Shown here: piece after piece, positions 9,024-18,053 of the stretch
How the letters are laid out: each line of letters begins with the position of its first letter
How positions within the stretch are numbered: the first letter of the stretch is position 1
Source of the DNA: a virus
Direction: 5' to 3' (one strand)
Virus record (IMG/VR): IMGVR_UViG_3300028045_000020
Location: 1 to 54,056 of that record
Length of the DNA: 54,056 bases
Notes under the pieces: model-generated
The model's database searches: none
Told to the model about the DNA's origin: nothing
The model's input: only the letters and a program-made list of their open reading frames with translations
Translations under genes and position numbers: made by a program

Positions 9024-9035
9024 ATCGAGTACTCC

Positions 9036-10061
9036 TTATATAACTGTTATGAGTTTTGTTGTGTGCGTAAAGCCGCCAAATGGACATACCAGTATTGAAC
9101 AAAAACCGCCCATACCATCGGGAGGCCCAGGCGCGCCCATGGCGGTACATAGCCCAGTCTTTATCGTGACGTTACCAGTTATATTCGTGTTCGGGGCCGT
9201 CACGTCACACTTCCCCTCAGCATTGATGGCACAATTCGCCGCATTGATCTCGGTGTTGGCGTCCGAATTAATAGTAGTATTTCCTGAAGTGTTGATAGTC
9301 ACCTCAGTCGCATTGATGGTGGCTCCATTCTCGGCATTGATGATGGTGTCCGCGCTGTTGGTAGTTATTGTTGCTACTGCTGTTGCGGTAATATTATCCT
9401 CTTCAATGACGACGCTGCACTCATTTTTATTAGTGATAGCGAACTTACCAGTAGGACTGTAAAGAGTCATGCTATTTGGGCGCACCTCAGAGTTTATTTC
9501 CCTACCAGAAAAAGCTTGGTCTGTTACAGTTACTGTTTTTTCTTCTGGGGAAATAGTAATGGTGTATGCAAACTCTTCTCCGTCCGAACATCCGGTGGAC
9601 ACTTGTATTTTCTTGGACCCAGTCCTTGTGTCCATTTCTACATAATAAGTATTTTCATCCGATGGAACAACTGGCGCTTCTTCTGTTGCTACGTTTGGTT
9701 CGTTCATGACAAATATTTTAATATGTTCCCGACTTCGAAGCTCTACATCCTTTCCCATCTCTAGCCAAAAATATTCATCCATGTTGGCGTACTGATACAC
9801 CCATACCTGCTCTCCCGCCACTACGTCCGGACAGGAACGATTAGTTTTACTTGGGTCTAACCAATCCACAAGTATTGTGTCCGACACGGCTACACGGCTC
9901 GAGTACTCTCCTACAGTAAAAGATTTTTCTTCCGGCTCTGGCACCGGCGTCCCTGTAATACTAGGACTTAGTTCCGGACATAACACTTCTAGTGTAGTGC
10001 CATGAGCATCATCGATCCCTCTAATAACTATTCCAACGTACTGATTCCATTTTTTTGACAC
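9036..10061 (-). CDS. Baseplate central spike, gp5/gpV-like OB fold plus beta-helix
   Basis: A tail-tip spike that would puncture the outer membrane. Residues 1-110 form an OB-fold-like N-terminus (KWNQYVGIVIRGIDDAHG ... VWVYQYANMDEYFWLEMGKD). A middle part (TYYVEMDTRTG, VSTGCSDGEEFAYTI, TVTVTD) resembles T4-type spike proteins. From about residue 195 short repeats INAENGATINATEVTINTS and similar Asn/Thr-rich strands fit a triple-stranded beta-helix. The C-terminus (about 30 residues, Cys- and Gly-rich, ending FTHTTKLITVI) could be the tip; its Cys and His might bind metal. I chose the GTG start at 10061 (VSKKWNQ): GGAGGA lies five bases upstream, and the longer ATG frame to 10094 runs into the terminator hairpin of the upstream gene. 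Confidence 0.8.
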   Translation of the reverse strand: MSKKWNQYVGIVIRGIDDAHGTTLEVLCPELSPSITGTPVPEPEEKSFTVGEYSSRVAVSDTILVDWLDPSKTNRSCPDVVAGEQVWVYQYANMDEYFWLEMGKDVELRSREHIKIFVMNEPNVATEEAPVVPSDENTYYVEMDTRTGSKKIQVSTGCSDGEEFAYTITISPEEKTVTVTDQAFSGREINSEVRPNSMTLYSPTGKFAITNKNECSVVIEEDNITATAVATITTNSADTIINAENGATINATEVTINTSGNTTINSDANTEINAANCAINAEGKCDVTAPNTNITGNVTIKTGLCTAMGAPGPPDGMGGFCSILVCPFGGFTHTTKLITVI

Positions 10062-10080
10062 AACATTTCCTCCAGCAAAA

Positions 10081-10109
10081 AAAGATGGGGGCAAGTTACC
10101 CCCATCTTT
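10081..10109 (-). terminator. Intrinsic terminator after the 394-residue gene
   Basis: An 11-bp stem AAAGATGGGGG/CCCCCATCTTT with a seven-base loop, followed on the minus strand by a run of seven Ts. This is a canonical intrinsic terminator placed between the 394-residue gene and the spike gene. Confidence 0.8.
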
Positions 10110-10130
10110 AGTTCTATGTTCGGCGCAGCA

Positions 10131-11315
10131 TTAGCCGGGAATTATACTACACGGACTATTAACCGTTGCAGGATAATGTCCCGGACCCGGAACTCTACCA
10201 TATGGGGAATGTCCATATGGTACAGCTTGATTTAATTGCCCGTATGGGGCGGGGGCCATATGAGTGTATGGGGCTTGCTGTATTTGTGAAGCATATCCCA
10301 TATGCGGCATTGGATTAATGGGAGGTCGATTGGCCGTGGTTAGCATCGTAGGGGTTGCTATAGTAAATGCCGGTGGTGGATTTCGCGAAGCTTCTGTTAC
10401 CGGTAAAACGTTCGCTGCATTAGGTATTGGTAATGGGGTAGCTTGCCATGGCGGTAGATTTGACGTCTTAGTGATTGGAGCAGCAACGAGCTGAGAGCCA
10501 GAAATAAATTTAGTCAAATGGTAATACTTCTCCACGTTTGGAAGATGCCTCATAAAAGTTGCTACGTTGGTCTCCACCTGTAGTAATTTTTCTAGATACT
10601 CCTCCATTCTAGCATACCCTTTTGCCATAACAGCTAACACAGCTTCAGCCTTCGGTACGGAGATTCCAGCTGCCTTACAAGTAAAATGTTCCTTAAAATC
10701 AGAAGTGCCCAAAATCTTTTCAACGATGCCGTGAAATACTCTCCAGGTCTTTTTACGAATAGTTGCCTTATACGAGGCTACTGTCTCCTCGTCAAATATT
10801 TTACACTGCAATTGTGCTACCTTTTCTCGCTTGCTGTAAAATATCTTTAATAGATCTGTCGGCTTGATTTTTTCTAGCTCTTTCATTGTCTTAGCATCAA
10901 TGTCGTCTTTGAATTCAGTTATGATGTCAAGGTTACCATAGCTAACTTTTTCCAATTCCTCCTCTGCGGCAGTCGCAAATCGAATGATGGTTTTAATAAC
11001 TTCCTTTAACAAAAATCGCATAGTGGCCTCGCGAGTACCCCAAAACCAATTAAGTTCTTTACCTTCCTCGATGAGATCACTGAAAGGATTTAATACGATA
11101 AAATCTCCAACCGGCATTTTATCGTAGTATACGACCAACGGTAGACTTGGCCCATCCGGATCGTTCCCTGTCGGAATGCATAACAACTTATCATCCTCGA
11201 TGGTCTTGATGGACATGTTGCTTCCGTCCACATGGTATACTTCTCCAAGCTCCACCAAATAAGTAATGAAATCTGTTACATCCGTCGGTCTTATAGCTGT
11301 TTCCTTTGAACCCAT
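10131..11315 (-). CDS. Unknown protein with Pro/Gly/Tyr/Met-rich C-terminal tail, 394 residues
   Basis: Start ATG at 11315 with AGGAGG upstream. Residues 1-270 are a mostly helical, charged region (EEELEKVSYGNLDIITEFK; MKELEKIKPTDLLKIFYSK). From about residue 285 to the end the protein changes to low complexity, rich in Pro, Gly, Tyr, Met and Asn, with recurring PYG units (APYGQ, VPYGH, SPYGR). Such tails are usually disordered and can drive self-association or partner binding. It lies in a co-directional run with the two paralogous proteins and the 594-residue protein and is closed by a U-tract terminator. I do not recognise the family; a virion component is the likely guess. Confidence 0.7.
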   Translation of the reverse strand: MGSKETAIRPTDVTDFITYLVELGEVYHVDGSNMSIKTIEDDKLLCIPTGNDPDGPSLPLVVYYDKMPVGDFIVLNPFSDLIEEGKELNWFWGTREATMRFLLKEVIKTIIRFATAAEEELEKVSYGNLDIITEFKDDIDAKTMKELEKIKPTDLLKIFYSKREKVAQLQCKIFDEETVASYKATIRKKTWRVFHGIVEKILGTSDFKEHFTCKAAGISVPKAEAVLAVMAKGYARMEEYLEKLLQVETNVATFMRHLPNVEKYYHLTKFISGSQLVAAPITKTSNLPPWQATPLPIPNAANVLPVTEASRNPPPAFTIATPTMLTTANRPPINPMPHMGYASQIQQAPYTHMAPAPYGQLNQAVPYGHSPYGRVPGPGHYPATVNSPCSIIPG

Positions 11316-11335
11316 TCTATCCTCCTGTTAAGTAC

Positions 11336-13120
11336 TTAAAATCCAGTAAGTCCTTTGTTAATTTTATTAGTCGCCTTAGTCGGAAGCACCTCTATGGTAT
11401 CTTGTACCGGCGAAGCCGTCAGACTATCATTCATTATCACGGGGGCAATAGAGGAAAGTTCCGACCCGCCACTACCGAAAGTACTCGGTAGATCCTCCCT
11501 CCAATTACCAGCTATGCCATTATCTACTATACTACCAGCTGGGTACTCTGATCGTCCGTGCAGATTAATCATCATGTTTGTGAGATTAAGTGCATTATTA
11601 TTAATGTCATCATATCGACCAACTAGCGGACTTCGCATTCCTCCCATCCGGTTATTAGTTACAAAATAACCATACTCTCTCTCAAGATCAGCATATTGAA
11701 GTTCAACTATTGTGGTGGTATCACTTATATGCGTACAAGAAAGCCAAAAATCCCCCTGAAATGCTTTCAGGATCGGAAACAACTGCGACATCACCGACAG
11801 TTTAAATTGATTGACATGCTCTTTTTGGGCCACTCTGTTAACAGGAACCATAGTATTAATTTGGTCCCCTTTCCATTCCCATAATCCTTTATCGATATCC
11901 ATGGGGTTACCATAATTAGAAGAGTAGGTAAATCCTACAGATACTAGATTACAAGAAGCAGCTATGGCTGCAATTGTAGAAGCGACCATGGTCGACATAG
12001 TGTTCGACATGGACTGTACTTGTTGTGGGCGAGCCTCAAATCCATCACTCATATCATTAAATTGATGCATCTGTATTTCTGGAAACTTCGCATCTAGCTC
12101 ACCCAACAACATACTCCTACTTGTATCAATACCATGCATGGGTTCGATTACGTGAGTAGATAAAAGGTTAGAATCTACCTTAGACAGAAATGTTTGATCC
12201 GGAGGCATCCCGTATGGATCGTGGCATGACGCGCCGCAGTTGTGGTCCTGGAATGTGGCGTCTATACCCTGATGGTCTATTCCCAAATCTACCGAGTGCA
12301 GCAAATGACTTAAATGATTGTTCGGGGCGTCCAGTTTTGTATCCAGCGCAACATGTCTATCTAACTGTGGATCTATCCTACTGTCATGAAATGTTGATAC
12401 ACAACCATCAGGTTCGACCATTGACTCCATGGGATATTGTAGCATTCCTGATCGTTGCTCACCTGGGGTCATCGTGTATAGATCTCTGTCGTTTCCTTGT
12501 GGGAGATACCCAGTAATATTTGGAACTATATTTCTGTCATAACTGGTCGTTACGACTTGTTTCGGTGCATTGGTATACGCTGCCTGCATCTTAAGAAGGG
12601 TGTTATGAGTAAACACCATTCGAGCATTTGGGTTATGTATCTGGTTACTCGTGCCCAACGAACTCGGAAGGACGGGTTCGTCTAAAAAGTAACCGGAAAT
12701 AAGCTGTCTGGTTTTTGGGTACCGTGTGCTGGCCGATCCATTGCTTGGATCATTATCAATAGCCAGAACAAAATTCCAAAACTCTGACAATCTGGCAGTG
12801 TCGAGCACGATCCCATTCGATTTTGGTTGTATGCTAGTTAGTAACGATTGTTGCTGTCCTGCGAATGCATACCGACCAGCTCTATTTCCATAGGGTGCGC
12901 CGTCTGCAGCAAATCTGCTGTCGTTCCTCGGGTCCGTTAAATCTTCAATGAATTGATTAGTAAACTTATACTCCATTGGTCTTAGTACCTGGACCGGTAT
13001 TGGTTTCGGTTTCGTCACGAATAGCATTGCGGTATTTCCGGTCAATGCCCTAGAAGAACATCCCTGTATTCTTGGATCAATTTCCATCGCCTGCCGCGCG
13101 GGCATTTGTGATTGATGCAT
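11336..13120 (-). CDS. Unknown 594-residue protein, probable virion component
   Basis: Start ATG at 13120 with AAGGAGG upstream; it ends 20 bases before the start of the 394-residue gene. The protein is rich in Asn, Asp, Met, His and Gln, low in Lys, and has no membrane segment. Many short motifs look like loops of a structural protein (GYLPQGNDRDLY; HNCGASCHDPYG; RSPLVGRYDDINNN). A pair of Cys in CGASCHDPYG could form a metal site but is isolated. There is no enzyme signature. Context and composition suggest a structural role; I would not name it. Confidence 0.7.
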   Translation of the reverse strand: MHQSQMPARQAMEIDPRIQGCSSRALTGNTAMLFVTKPKPIPVQVLRPMEYKFTNQFIEDLTDPRNDSRFAADGAPYGNRAGRYAFAGQQQSLLTSIQPKSNGIVLDTARLSEFWNFVLAIDNDPSNGSASTRYPKTRQLISGYFLDEPVLPSSLGTSNQIHNPNARMVFTHNTLLKMQAAYTNAPKQVVTTSYDRNIVPNITGYLPQGNDRDLYTMTPGEQRSGMLQYPMESMVEPDGCVSTFHDSRIDPQLDRHVALDTKLDAPNNHLSHLLHSVDLGIDHQGIDATFQDHNCGASCHDPYGMPPDQTFLSKVDSNLLSTHVIEPMHGIDTSRSMLLGELDAKFPEIQMHQFNDMSDGFEARPQQVQSMSNTMSTMVASTIAAIAASCNLVSVGFTYSSNYGNPMDIDKGLWEWKGDQINTMVPVNRVAQKEHVNQFKLSVMSQLFPILKAFQGDFWLSCTHISDTTTIVELQYADLEREYGYFVTNNRMGGMRSPLVGRYDDINNNALNLTNMMINLHGRSEYPAGSIVDNGIAGNWREDLPSTFGSGGSELSSIAPVIMNDSLTASPVQDTIEVLPTKATNKINKGLTGF

Positions 13121-13157
13121 AATTCCCTCCTTGTTAAATTAATTTGATTTACCAGCC

Positions 13158-14330
13158 TCATTGTCCCACCTGCACTAAACTATAGTTAGCAAGGCTGTAG
13201 AGTACCAAATCAAAATATATATAATACGATAGTGCTTCTGTTTCGACAGTAATAAATAATTCCTCAGAGTTAGTTTTCTCTAAAGTTACCCTCCGCATTG
13301 CTGCTGGTCGGAGTTCCCGCGACCAACTGATTAAGAACTCTTTTACAGGCTCTAGGATGTCGTTGGTACTATCCACAAATTGGAGATAGTTTGAAGCATT
13401 AGTTGCAGTCACTCTACTAATTCCATCCGGACCAATCCCACATTCCATGGAAATATCTGTATAGGGTGATTCGTTTAAATAATTAATAACTACATGGAAG
13501 CGACTTATTAATTTCCTAGGGGCTCCATACAGTACTTCCGGAGTAAGCTCAAATATTGGAGCAAAATCCATATAATCCCTATAGGTACCACTACGCACAT
13601 TACTGCGCATGAATCTATAGAGATCCTGTAAAACTAATTCTCCATCGCCGCATAACGCCAATTTTGATATGGTGTCAGTAGGATGGATCAAGTTCAATTG
13701 CTCATCAATAGTACTATTGACTAAACCTGAAAGTGCCACCGAGTCCCAATATTGTCGCTGTATGATAGAGACTTGCTCTATTGCTTCTTCTTTAAATAGG
13801 GCGCTGGTGCATGCGTCCACTCGGTCATCTCCATCAGATACTTTATCTAGTACGTTACTGCTCTGGTACCTCTCCACATGTGATTGCTCCACTGGGTAAA
13901 TAGGATACTCATGTAGATACGCAACTATCTCATTTGCCAGTAAGCGATTAGCGGTTACTAACTCTTTGGTGTTTCCAAGCCAACCGAGCACCACCCGAAT
14001 GTATTCCGGAAACCTAATATGGCTAACACTATTTTCCTCCTTATTGTATCTCTTAAGAGATATCGGATATATATGAACCGGTGTCTTTCCCACATGGAAG
14101 ACATTATTCTTTGTTATTGGTTGGCGTGATAATACTATCCTTTCTGCAACAGTGCCGCCACTTATCTCTATAAATTTATACTTAAAGATAGAGTTGTTGC
14201 TATCCCAGGTAACAGTCCTCCCTACAGACCGTCCTCCGCTTCCGCCCTGGAATGACTTCTGATAAGCATTCGAAGAGACATACTTTTCTTTATGGGGCCG
14301 CTTTGGTAATGGAATAATATCTATTATCAT
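13158..14330 (-). CDS. Unknown protein, paralogue of the upstream gene (390 residues)
   Basis: I chose the ATG at 14330 (MIIDIIPLPKRPHK) because AAGGA lies eight bases upstream. The frame extends to 14369, but the extra 13 codons have no ribosome binding site and run up to the promoter motif. The N-terminus aligns by eye with the protein encoded at 14469-15752: MIIDIIPL against MIIDAIFL, then FKYKFIEISGGTVAERIVLSRQPI against YKYKLIEKIGTSSREQIVITTIPI. The C-terminal 100 residues also look similar in pattern. The two are tandem paralogues of unknown function. There is no membrane segment or catalytic motif. Their place before the 594- and 394-residue genes suggests virion assembly. Confidence 0.75.
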   Translation of the reverse strand: MIIDIIPLPKRPHKEKYVSSNAYQKSFQGGSGGRSVGRTVTWDSNNSIFKYKFIEISGGTVAERIVLSRQPITKNNVFHVGKTPVHIYPISLKRYNKEENSVSHIRFPEYIRVVLGWLGNTKELVTANRLLANEIVAYLHEYPIYPVEQSHVERYQSSNVLDKVSDGDDRVDACTSALFKEEAIEQVSIIQRQYWDSVALSGLVNSTIDEQLNLIHPTDTISKLALCGDGELVLQDLYRFMRSNVRSGTYRDYMDFAPIFELTPEVLYGAPRKLISRFHVVINYLNESPYTDISMECGIGPDGISRVTATNASNYLQFVDSTNDILEPVKEFLISWSRELRPAAMRRVTLEKTNSEELFITVETEALSYYIYFDLVLYSLANYSLVQVGQ

Positions 14331-14372
14331 ACGTCTATTCCTTAAAGTGGTTGAAGTAAAGTAATTCATCTT

Positions 14373-14392
14373 AATAATATATATCTGTATTT
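14373..14392 (-). promoter_or_regulatory. Promoter-like motif before the 390-residue gene
   Basis: The coding strand reads AAATACAGATATATATTATT, 42 bases upstream of the ATG at 14330. It differs from the copy at 7437-7456 by one base. Confidence 0.6.
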
Positions 14393-14468
14393 CGCATCGA
14401 AATACTGCTACCCATAACGTGGACGCATCGAAGGGACTGGCTATGCTACGATATGAGCATAACTGATC

Positions 14469-15752
14469 CTATGCTAGAATAAGGCATTTGCTCACAAGAA
14501 GAGCGGCAATCAAATCCAGTCGGTAACTTAAGGGTGGCGTGTCGTCATTGAAAAAGAATTTCACAAACATCTCTTCATGATAATTTTTAAGTATTGTGGC
14601 ATATCTCACGACACCGGTCGGTATACCAAAATTCATGATACACTTAAACATTGCTTGCTGTAAATCTCCAATATCGAAAGTGCACGCAACTCCACCATCA
14701 ACCTGTATGTAGCTGTTGAAAGTTTTTATTTCCAGACTGCAGTACACCATATCTATTGTAAACTCGATGTCAGATGCTGGTTGGTTCATCAAGAATACCC
14801 CAAGGGATATCAGGGCACAATCCTGATCGGGTGAAATGTATGCTGGAAGCTGACCGTCAGAAGTTTCAGAAGAGAGTGGCAATCTTTTTGGTGGATGCAT
14901 GGTTTGATATGTCCTAAACACGCCATAACTATAAGTAGGAATAGTATCAATGGATAGATCATGGGACGTTGGGATGCAGCGCATCTCCACCATCCTTTGA
15001 TGCGTTGGCGTTACCTGTTGTGGTGCCAGTTCCTCCTTTCCAACAACACTATGTAGAATGTCATGCAAGCAATCCCAATTGTATATAATTGCTGGGGCGA
15101 TACTCTCAAAGTTACATGAGTCACAGTGGCAGCAGGCCTCAAAAATAGATTCAGCATCCAAAATATTATGAACTTCGTCAAGGCACATACATGCCCCCGC
15201 CTCGTTAGTAGACTGTGTATCGAGGGCCACGTTATATACATTCGCAGACTTGAGATTAAGGCCCAAGTTATATTCACTCCATGCGTGGCTGGTAGAACGA
15301 AAATATTCGTCCGCCACAAATCCGTACTCTGCCCCATATTTTGTAAACTCACGACGTAGCTTCTCGATTCCATACTGTGCGATAGTCATCGACGAAGGGT
15401 CACCATTGAGTACTTGTAGCGTGCTGATCTGATGTGAGTTTAGTTGCCAATCGCCATTCATTTTAGATGCTATCATGTGCATTGGAACTTGATCTCCGCT
15501 TTCTGCTAAAAAAGTTGACAGCGATATTGGGATAGTGGTTATCACTATCTGTTCTCGCGAGGAAGTTCCAATTTTTTCTATGAGCTTATACTTATATAAG
15601 GGTACCCTAAACACAGTCTCACGGCCAAGATGCATGACAGTGTTGCGAACATCTCTTCCTGTTCCGGTCGGTCCATTTACCACGTAGGCAAATTTGTTTC
15701 GTAGCTCATAGTTTTCTTGAACCTTTCCTAAAAATATCGCGTCTATTATCAT
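14469..15752 (-). CDS. Unknown protein, first of two tandem paralogues (427 residues)
   Basis: Start ATG at 15752 with AGGAGGG upstream; the Shine-Dalgarno abuts a 17-bp hairpin at 15764-15800. The N-terminus (MIIDAIFLGKVQENYELRN ... LYKYKLIEKIGTSSREQ) matches that of the next gene. The middle contains CMCLDEVHNILDAESIFEACCHCDSCNFES, a cluster of seven Cys within about 30 residues that the paralogue lacks and that could bind zinc. The C-terminus ends with a hydrophobic ALLVSKCLILA. Function unknown. Confidence 0.75.
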   Translation of the reverse strand: MIIDAIFLGKVQENYELRNKFAYVVNGPTGTGRDVRNTVMHLGRETVFRVPLYKYKLIEKIGTSSREQIVITTIPISLSTFLAESGDQVPMHMIASKMNGDWQLNSHQISTLQVLNGDPSSMTIAQYGIEKLRREFTKYGAEYGFVADEYFRSTSHAWSEYNLGLNLKSANVYNVALDTQSTNEAGACMCLDEVHNILDAESIFEACCHCDSCNFESIAPAIIYNWDCLHDILHSVVGKEELAPQQVTPTHQRMVEMRCIPTSHDLSIDTIPTYSYGVFRTYQTMHPPKRLPLSSETSDGQLPAYISPDQDCALISLGVFLMNQPASDIEFTIDMVYCSLEIKTFNSYIQVDGGVACTFDIGDLQQAMFKCIMNFGIPTGVVRYATILKNYHEEMFVKFFFNDDTPPLSYRLDLIAALLVSKCLILA

Positions 15753-15763
15753 GTTAGCCCTCC

Positions 15764-15800
15764 TAGGAACTACCTGGTACGATGTACCAGGTAGTTCCTA
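15764..15800 (-). terminator. Long hairpin after the 528-residue gene
   Basis: A 17-bp perfect stem around the triplet GAT, five bases beyond the stop of the 528-residue gene and directly before the ribosome binding site of the next gene. There is no clear U-tract, so it may act as a processing or stabilising structure rather than a simple terminator. Confidence 0.6.
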
Positions 15801-15805
15801 TACTA

Positions 15806-17392
15806 TCAAAATGTCACTAGTGTAATAGCGCATACACTTGTGATCAGTTTCTGCGTTGGTTGTACCTTGCGCCCATTCAAATTTGTACTGTCCATAAGCT
15901 CCCATAAATTATCCGCAGTATTATGCAGATAACCCTTATATAAGGTTGATTCGAGATAGTCGTCTATCATTCGGTCCCATCGCTTTCCGCCATCTTTTAA
16001 TGGGGAGGCGTCAGACCTTGCTCTACAAGCGCGATACTGTTCGGAAGTTTTTGCAGATAGTTTTACTCTATCATCAGTACTGCTCAGCTTTAACTTAGGT
16101 TCCTTTGTTGGTATAACAGTAAGCATAGTGAGTAACTCATAATACCCGAACTGTAGTACTACCAACTGTGCCAAGCACGCTAATTTGACGTAGTTAATAT
16201 GGTCGAGTAATTTTATACTCTGCCAGCCGCCAAGGTAGGTCCCAAAGATATGATTTATTACATGTTGATTTGTTACGTTTGGTACGATAGGGTGCTTGTG
16301 ATACCACTCCGTAGCAGTGATGAACTGCTTCTCCTCAATGTCATAATCTATTAAAAACTTATTTATTAACGGCGGAATGCTGGCCATGGGAAGAATGGCC
16401 TGATCGCAAGTTCCTATAGAGGTCTGACTATCCAGCTCTATATTAGCACGCGAGCCCTCCTCACCATCGTTTTCTCCAAATGGAGTACGGGTCATGAAGG
16501 CTGTTTTCTTGGCGTTTATTTCTCTCCCACGTATAATCTGCTTAACGGTAACGATTATAAATATCATAATGTTACCTTCATTCTTTGTAAATGGTCTGTA
16601 CAAGTCGATGTTTACGAAAGCTCTGGTGTACAAGTTACTCATTGTATGCCTCACCATATTTTCGAGACTTACGTTATGAAACACATTGGTTTGTGTCCGG
16701 TGAATACCGGAGTTAGACACATTCTTGGTATAGGTTCGGAGCTTAAGAACCAATTCAAGACATCTATTTTTCAATATGTCAGTTAGTATAACAGCACAGT
16801 GAACTTCTTTGAGTTGCACGTCTATTTCTCGCAAAAGAAAAGACATGAGTACTCCGTATATTGGCGCGAGTATCTTAGAGATTAATGCTATAACAGTCAC
16901 CTTCCGCCCGTCCTCTTCGGTAAATGTCATTTCTGCAGTATCCTGCGGTCGCAGCCCTGCCTTGCTGTAATCTCCTAATGGAATATTACCATCGGTAATA
17001 AACTTTTCTAACGTTCCCCACAGATCTATCTCGGAGTCTAACTCTGCTAAGTTACGACTAAGCTGATTCATTAGCTCTGGCAAGCGGACGATATCCGTCC
17101 TGTTCATAAATTTATTAATATCGTAGTGAGCGTTTAGCATAAACATCGCAATCTTTATTTGGTTTTCATCACTAAACTTAGTGAAAACTTTATTAACCGG
17201 GGAGGCCATTATCTCCCATTTTACAGACCTAGTCTCTAGTTTAATCAGATTGCGATACCTTGATATCTTAAACTTTAAAAATTCTGCCACATCCATCTGG
17301 ACCTTGGGAAGCGTCAAATCTCCAAGGTCCAGTCTAACCATAAGATCTTTGCCTGGTTCGGCCAACAGACAATAGTTTATCCCCTTCTTCAT
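15806..17392 (-). CDS. Unknown 528-residue protein; candidate RNAP accessory subunit (phiKZ gp68-like)
   Basis: Start ATG at 17392 with AGGAGG upstream and a promoter-like motif at 17433-17450. The protein is mostly helical, with two hydrophobic stretches (ILAPIYGVLMSFLL; IMIFIIVTVKQII) that are more likely core helices than membrane spans. I recognise no conserved motif. The case for an RNAP role is positional: in phiKZ the extra, RNAP-specific subunit gp68 (as I recall, a similar size) is encoded between the beta' N-half gene (gp55) and the beta C-half gene (gp71-73), and this gene lies between those two homologues. Against it, its direct neighbours look like virion or membrane proteins. 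Function is unproven. Confidence 0.7.
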   Translation of the reverse strand: MKKGINYCLLAEPGKDLMVRLDLGDLTLPKVQMDVAEFLKFKISRYRNLIKLETRSVKWEIMASPVNKVFTKFSDENQIKIAMFMLNAHYDINKFMNRTDIVRLPELMNQLSRNLAELDSEIDLWGTLEKFITDGNIPLGDYSKAGLRPQDTAEMTFTEEDGRKVTVIALISKILAPIYGVLMSFLLREIDVQLKEVHCAVILTDILKNRCLELVLKLRTYTKNVSNSGIHRTQTNVFHNVSLENMVRHTMSNLYTRAFVNIDLYRPFTKNEGNIMIFIIVTVKQIIRGREINAKKTAFMTRTPFGENDGEEGSRANIELDSQTSIGTCDQAILPMASIPPLINKFLIDYDIEEKQFITATEWYHKHPIVPNVTNQHVINHIFGTYLGGWQSIKLLDHINYVKLACLAQLVVLQFGYYELLTMLTVIPTKEPKLKLSSTDDRVKLSAKTSEQYRACRARSDASPLKDGGKRWDRMIDDYLESTLYKGYLHNTADNLWELMDSTNLNGRKVQPTQKLITSVCAITLVTF

Positions 17393-17432
17393 CGTGCCCT
17401 CCTGCTTAATAAGTAACGATTAGTATCAAGGT

Positions 17433-17450
17433 AATAATATATATATTACT
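17433..17450 (-). promoter_or_regulatory. Promoter-like motif before the 528-residue gene
   Basis: The coding strand reads AGTAATATATATATTATT, 40 bases upstream of the ATG at 17392. Confidence 0.55.
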
Positions 17451-17451
17451 A

Positions 17452-17943
17452 TCAATTGAAGTATATTCCTCTGGCACTTCGGCGACATAGAGCGGAAAGT
17501 TTCCGCACGTCGGTTAATACGAATTTGACGCTTCCTGCCGTTGGGTCTTTGGACCCTGGGCGATAACTCCGCACTCCTATACAAATTGTTTTGCCCTTCT
17601 TCTCAAGCACGAGTATGTACTTGCGCTGTACCGAGATGCGCATGCTGGCGGTGGTAGTAGTTCCATTATCTTGCAATAGGTCGCAAAGTTTATATGTTTC
17701 CTCCTCGCTAAAAATATGTCGGAATAAAAAACTTCCAACTGTACCGTAGCAGGTGACTCCGATGGACTGATGGTCGTCCGAAGATGATTCATCGCCCATT
17801 AGGAATAGTAAGTAATGCGTTTCGTTAGTGTATATGATTTGATTGAAGTTAGGAAATAGATTTCTACGACCAAGCATTGCAGCGGCAGCAACCACTAAAA
17901 TTATAGGTAAGTAAAATACAAATACTTTAATTTCTGGGATCAT
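17452..17943 (-). CDS. Membrane-anchored small protein, 163 residues
   Basis: I chose the ATG at 17943 (MIPEIKVFVFYL) because GGGGGAG lies four bases upstream; the frame extends to 17982 without a ribosome binding site. Residues 5-24 (KVFVFYLPIILVVAAAAMLG) are a clear N-terminal transmembrane helix followed by positive residues (RR), which suits an anchor. The soluble part of about 135 residues looks beta-rich (ISVQRKYILVLEKKGKTICIGV; SVKFVLTDVRKLSALCRR). It resembles the next gene upstream in architecture: N-terminal anchor, beta-rich middle, basic helix at the end. Function unknown. Confidence 0.7.
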   Translation of the reverse strand: MIPEIKVFVFYLPIILVVAAAAMLGRRNLFPNFNQIIYTNETHYLLFLMGDESSSDDHQSIGVTCYGTVGSFLFRHIFSEEETYKLCDLLQDNGTTTTASMRISVQRKYILVLEKKGKTICIGVRSYRPGSKDPTAGSVKFVLTDVRKLSALCRRSARGIYFN

Positions 17944-17990
17944 CGGACTCCCCCTTTTCTTTAAGTAGGCCCCTTTGTACAATTCGTTAA

Positions 17991-18007
17991 AGATTATTTT
18001 ACTGTAT
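17991..18007 (-). promoter_or_regulatory. Weak promoter-like motif before the 163-residue membrane protein
   Basis: The coding strand reads ATACAGTAAAATAATCT about 48 bases upstream of the start at 17943. It shares ATACAG and a terminal AATAAT-like end with the better copies. Confidence 0.3.
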
Positions 18008-18053
18008 GAGATGCGATAGAACCAGTAAACTCCGTACCCCTATACTCTCTTCA

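Noticed and set aside
10062-10094. ATG at 10094 as the start of the spike gene
   Set aside because: It lies in the terminator stem of the upstream gene; the GTG at 10061 has GGAGGA at the right distance.
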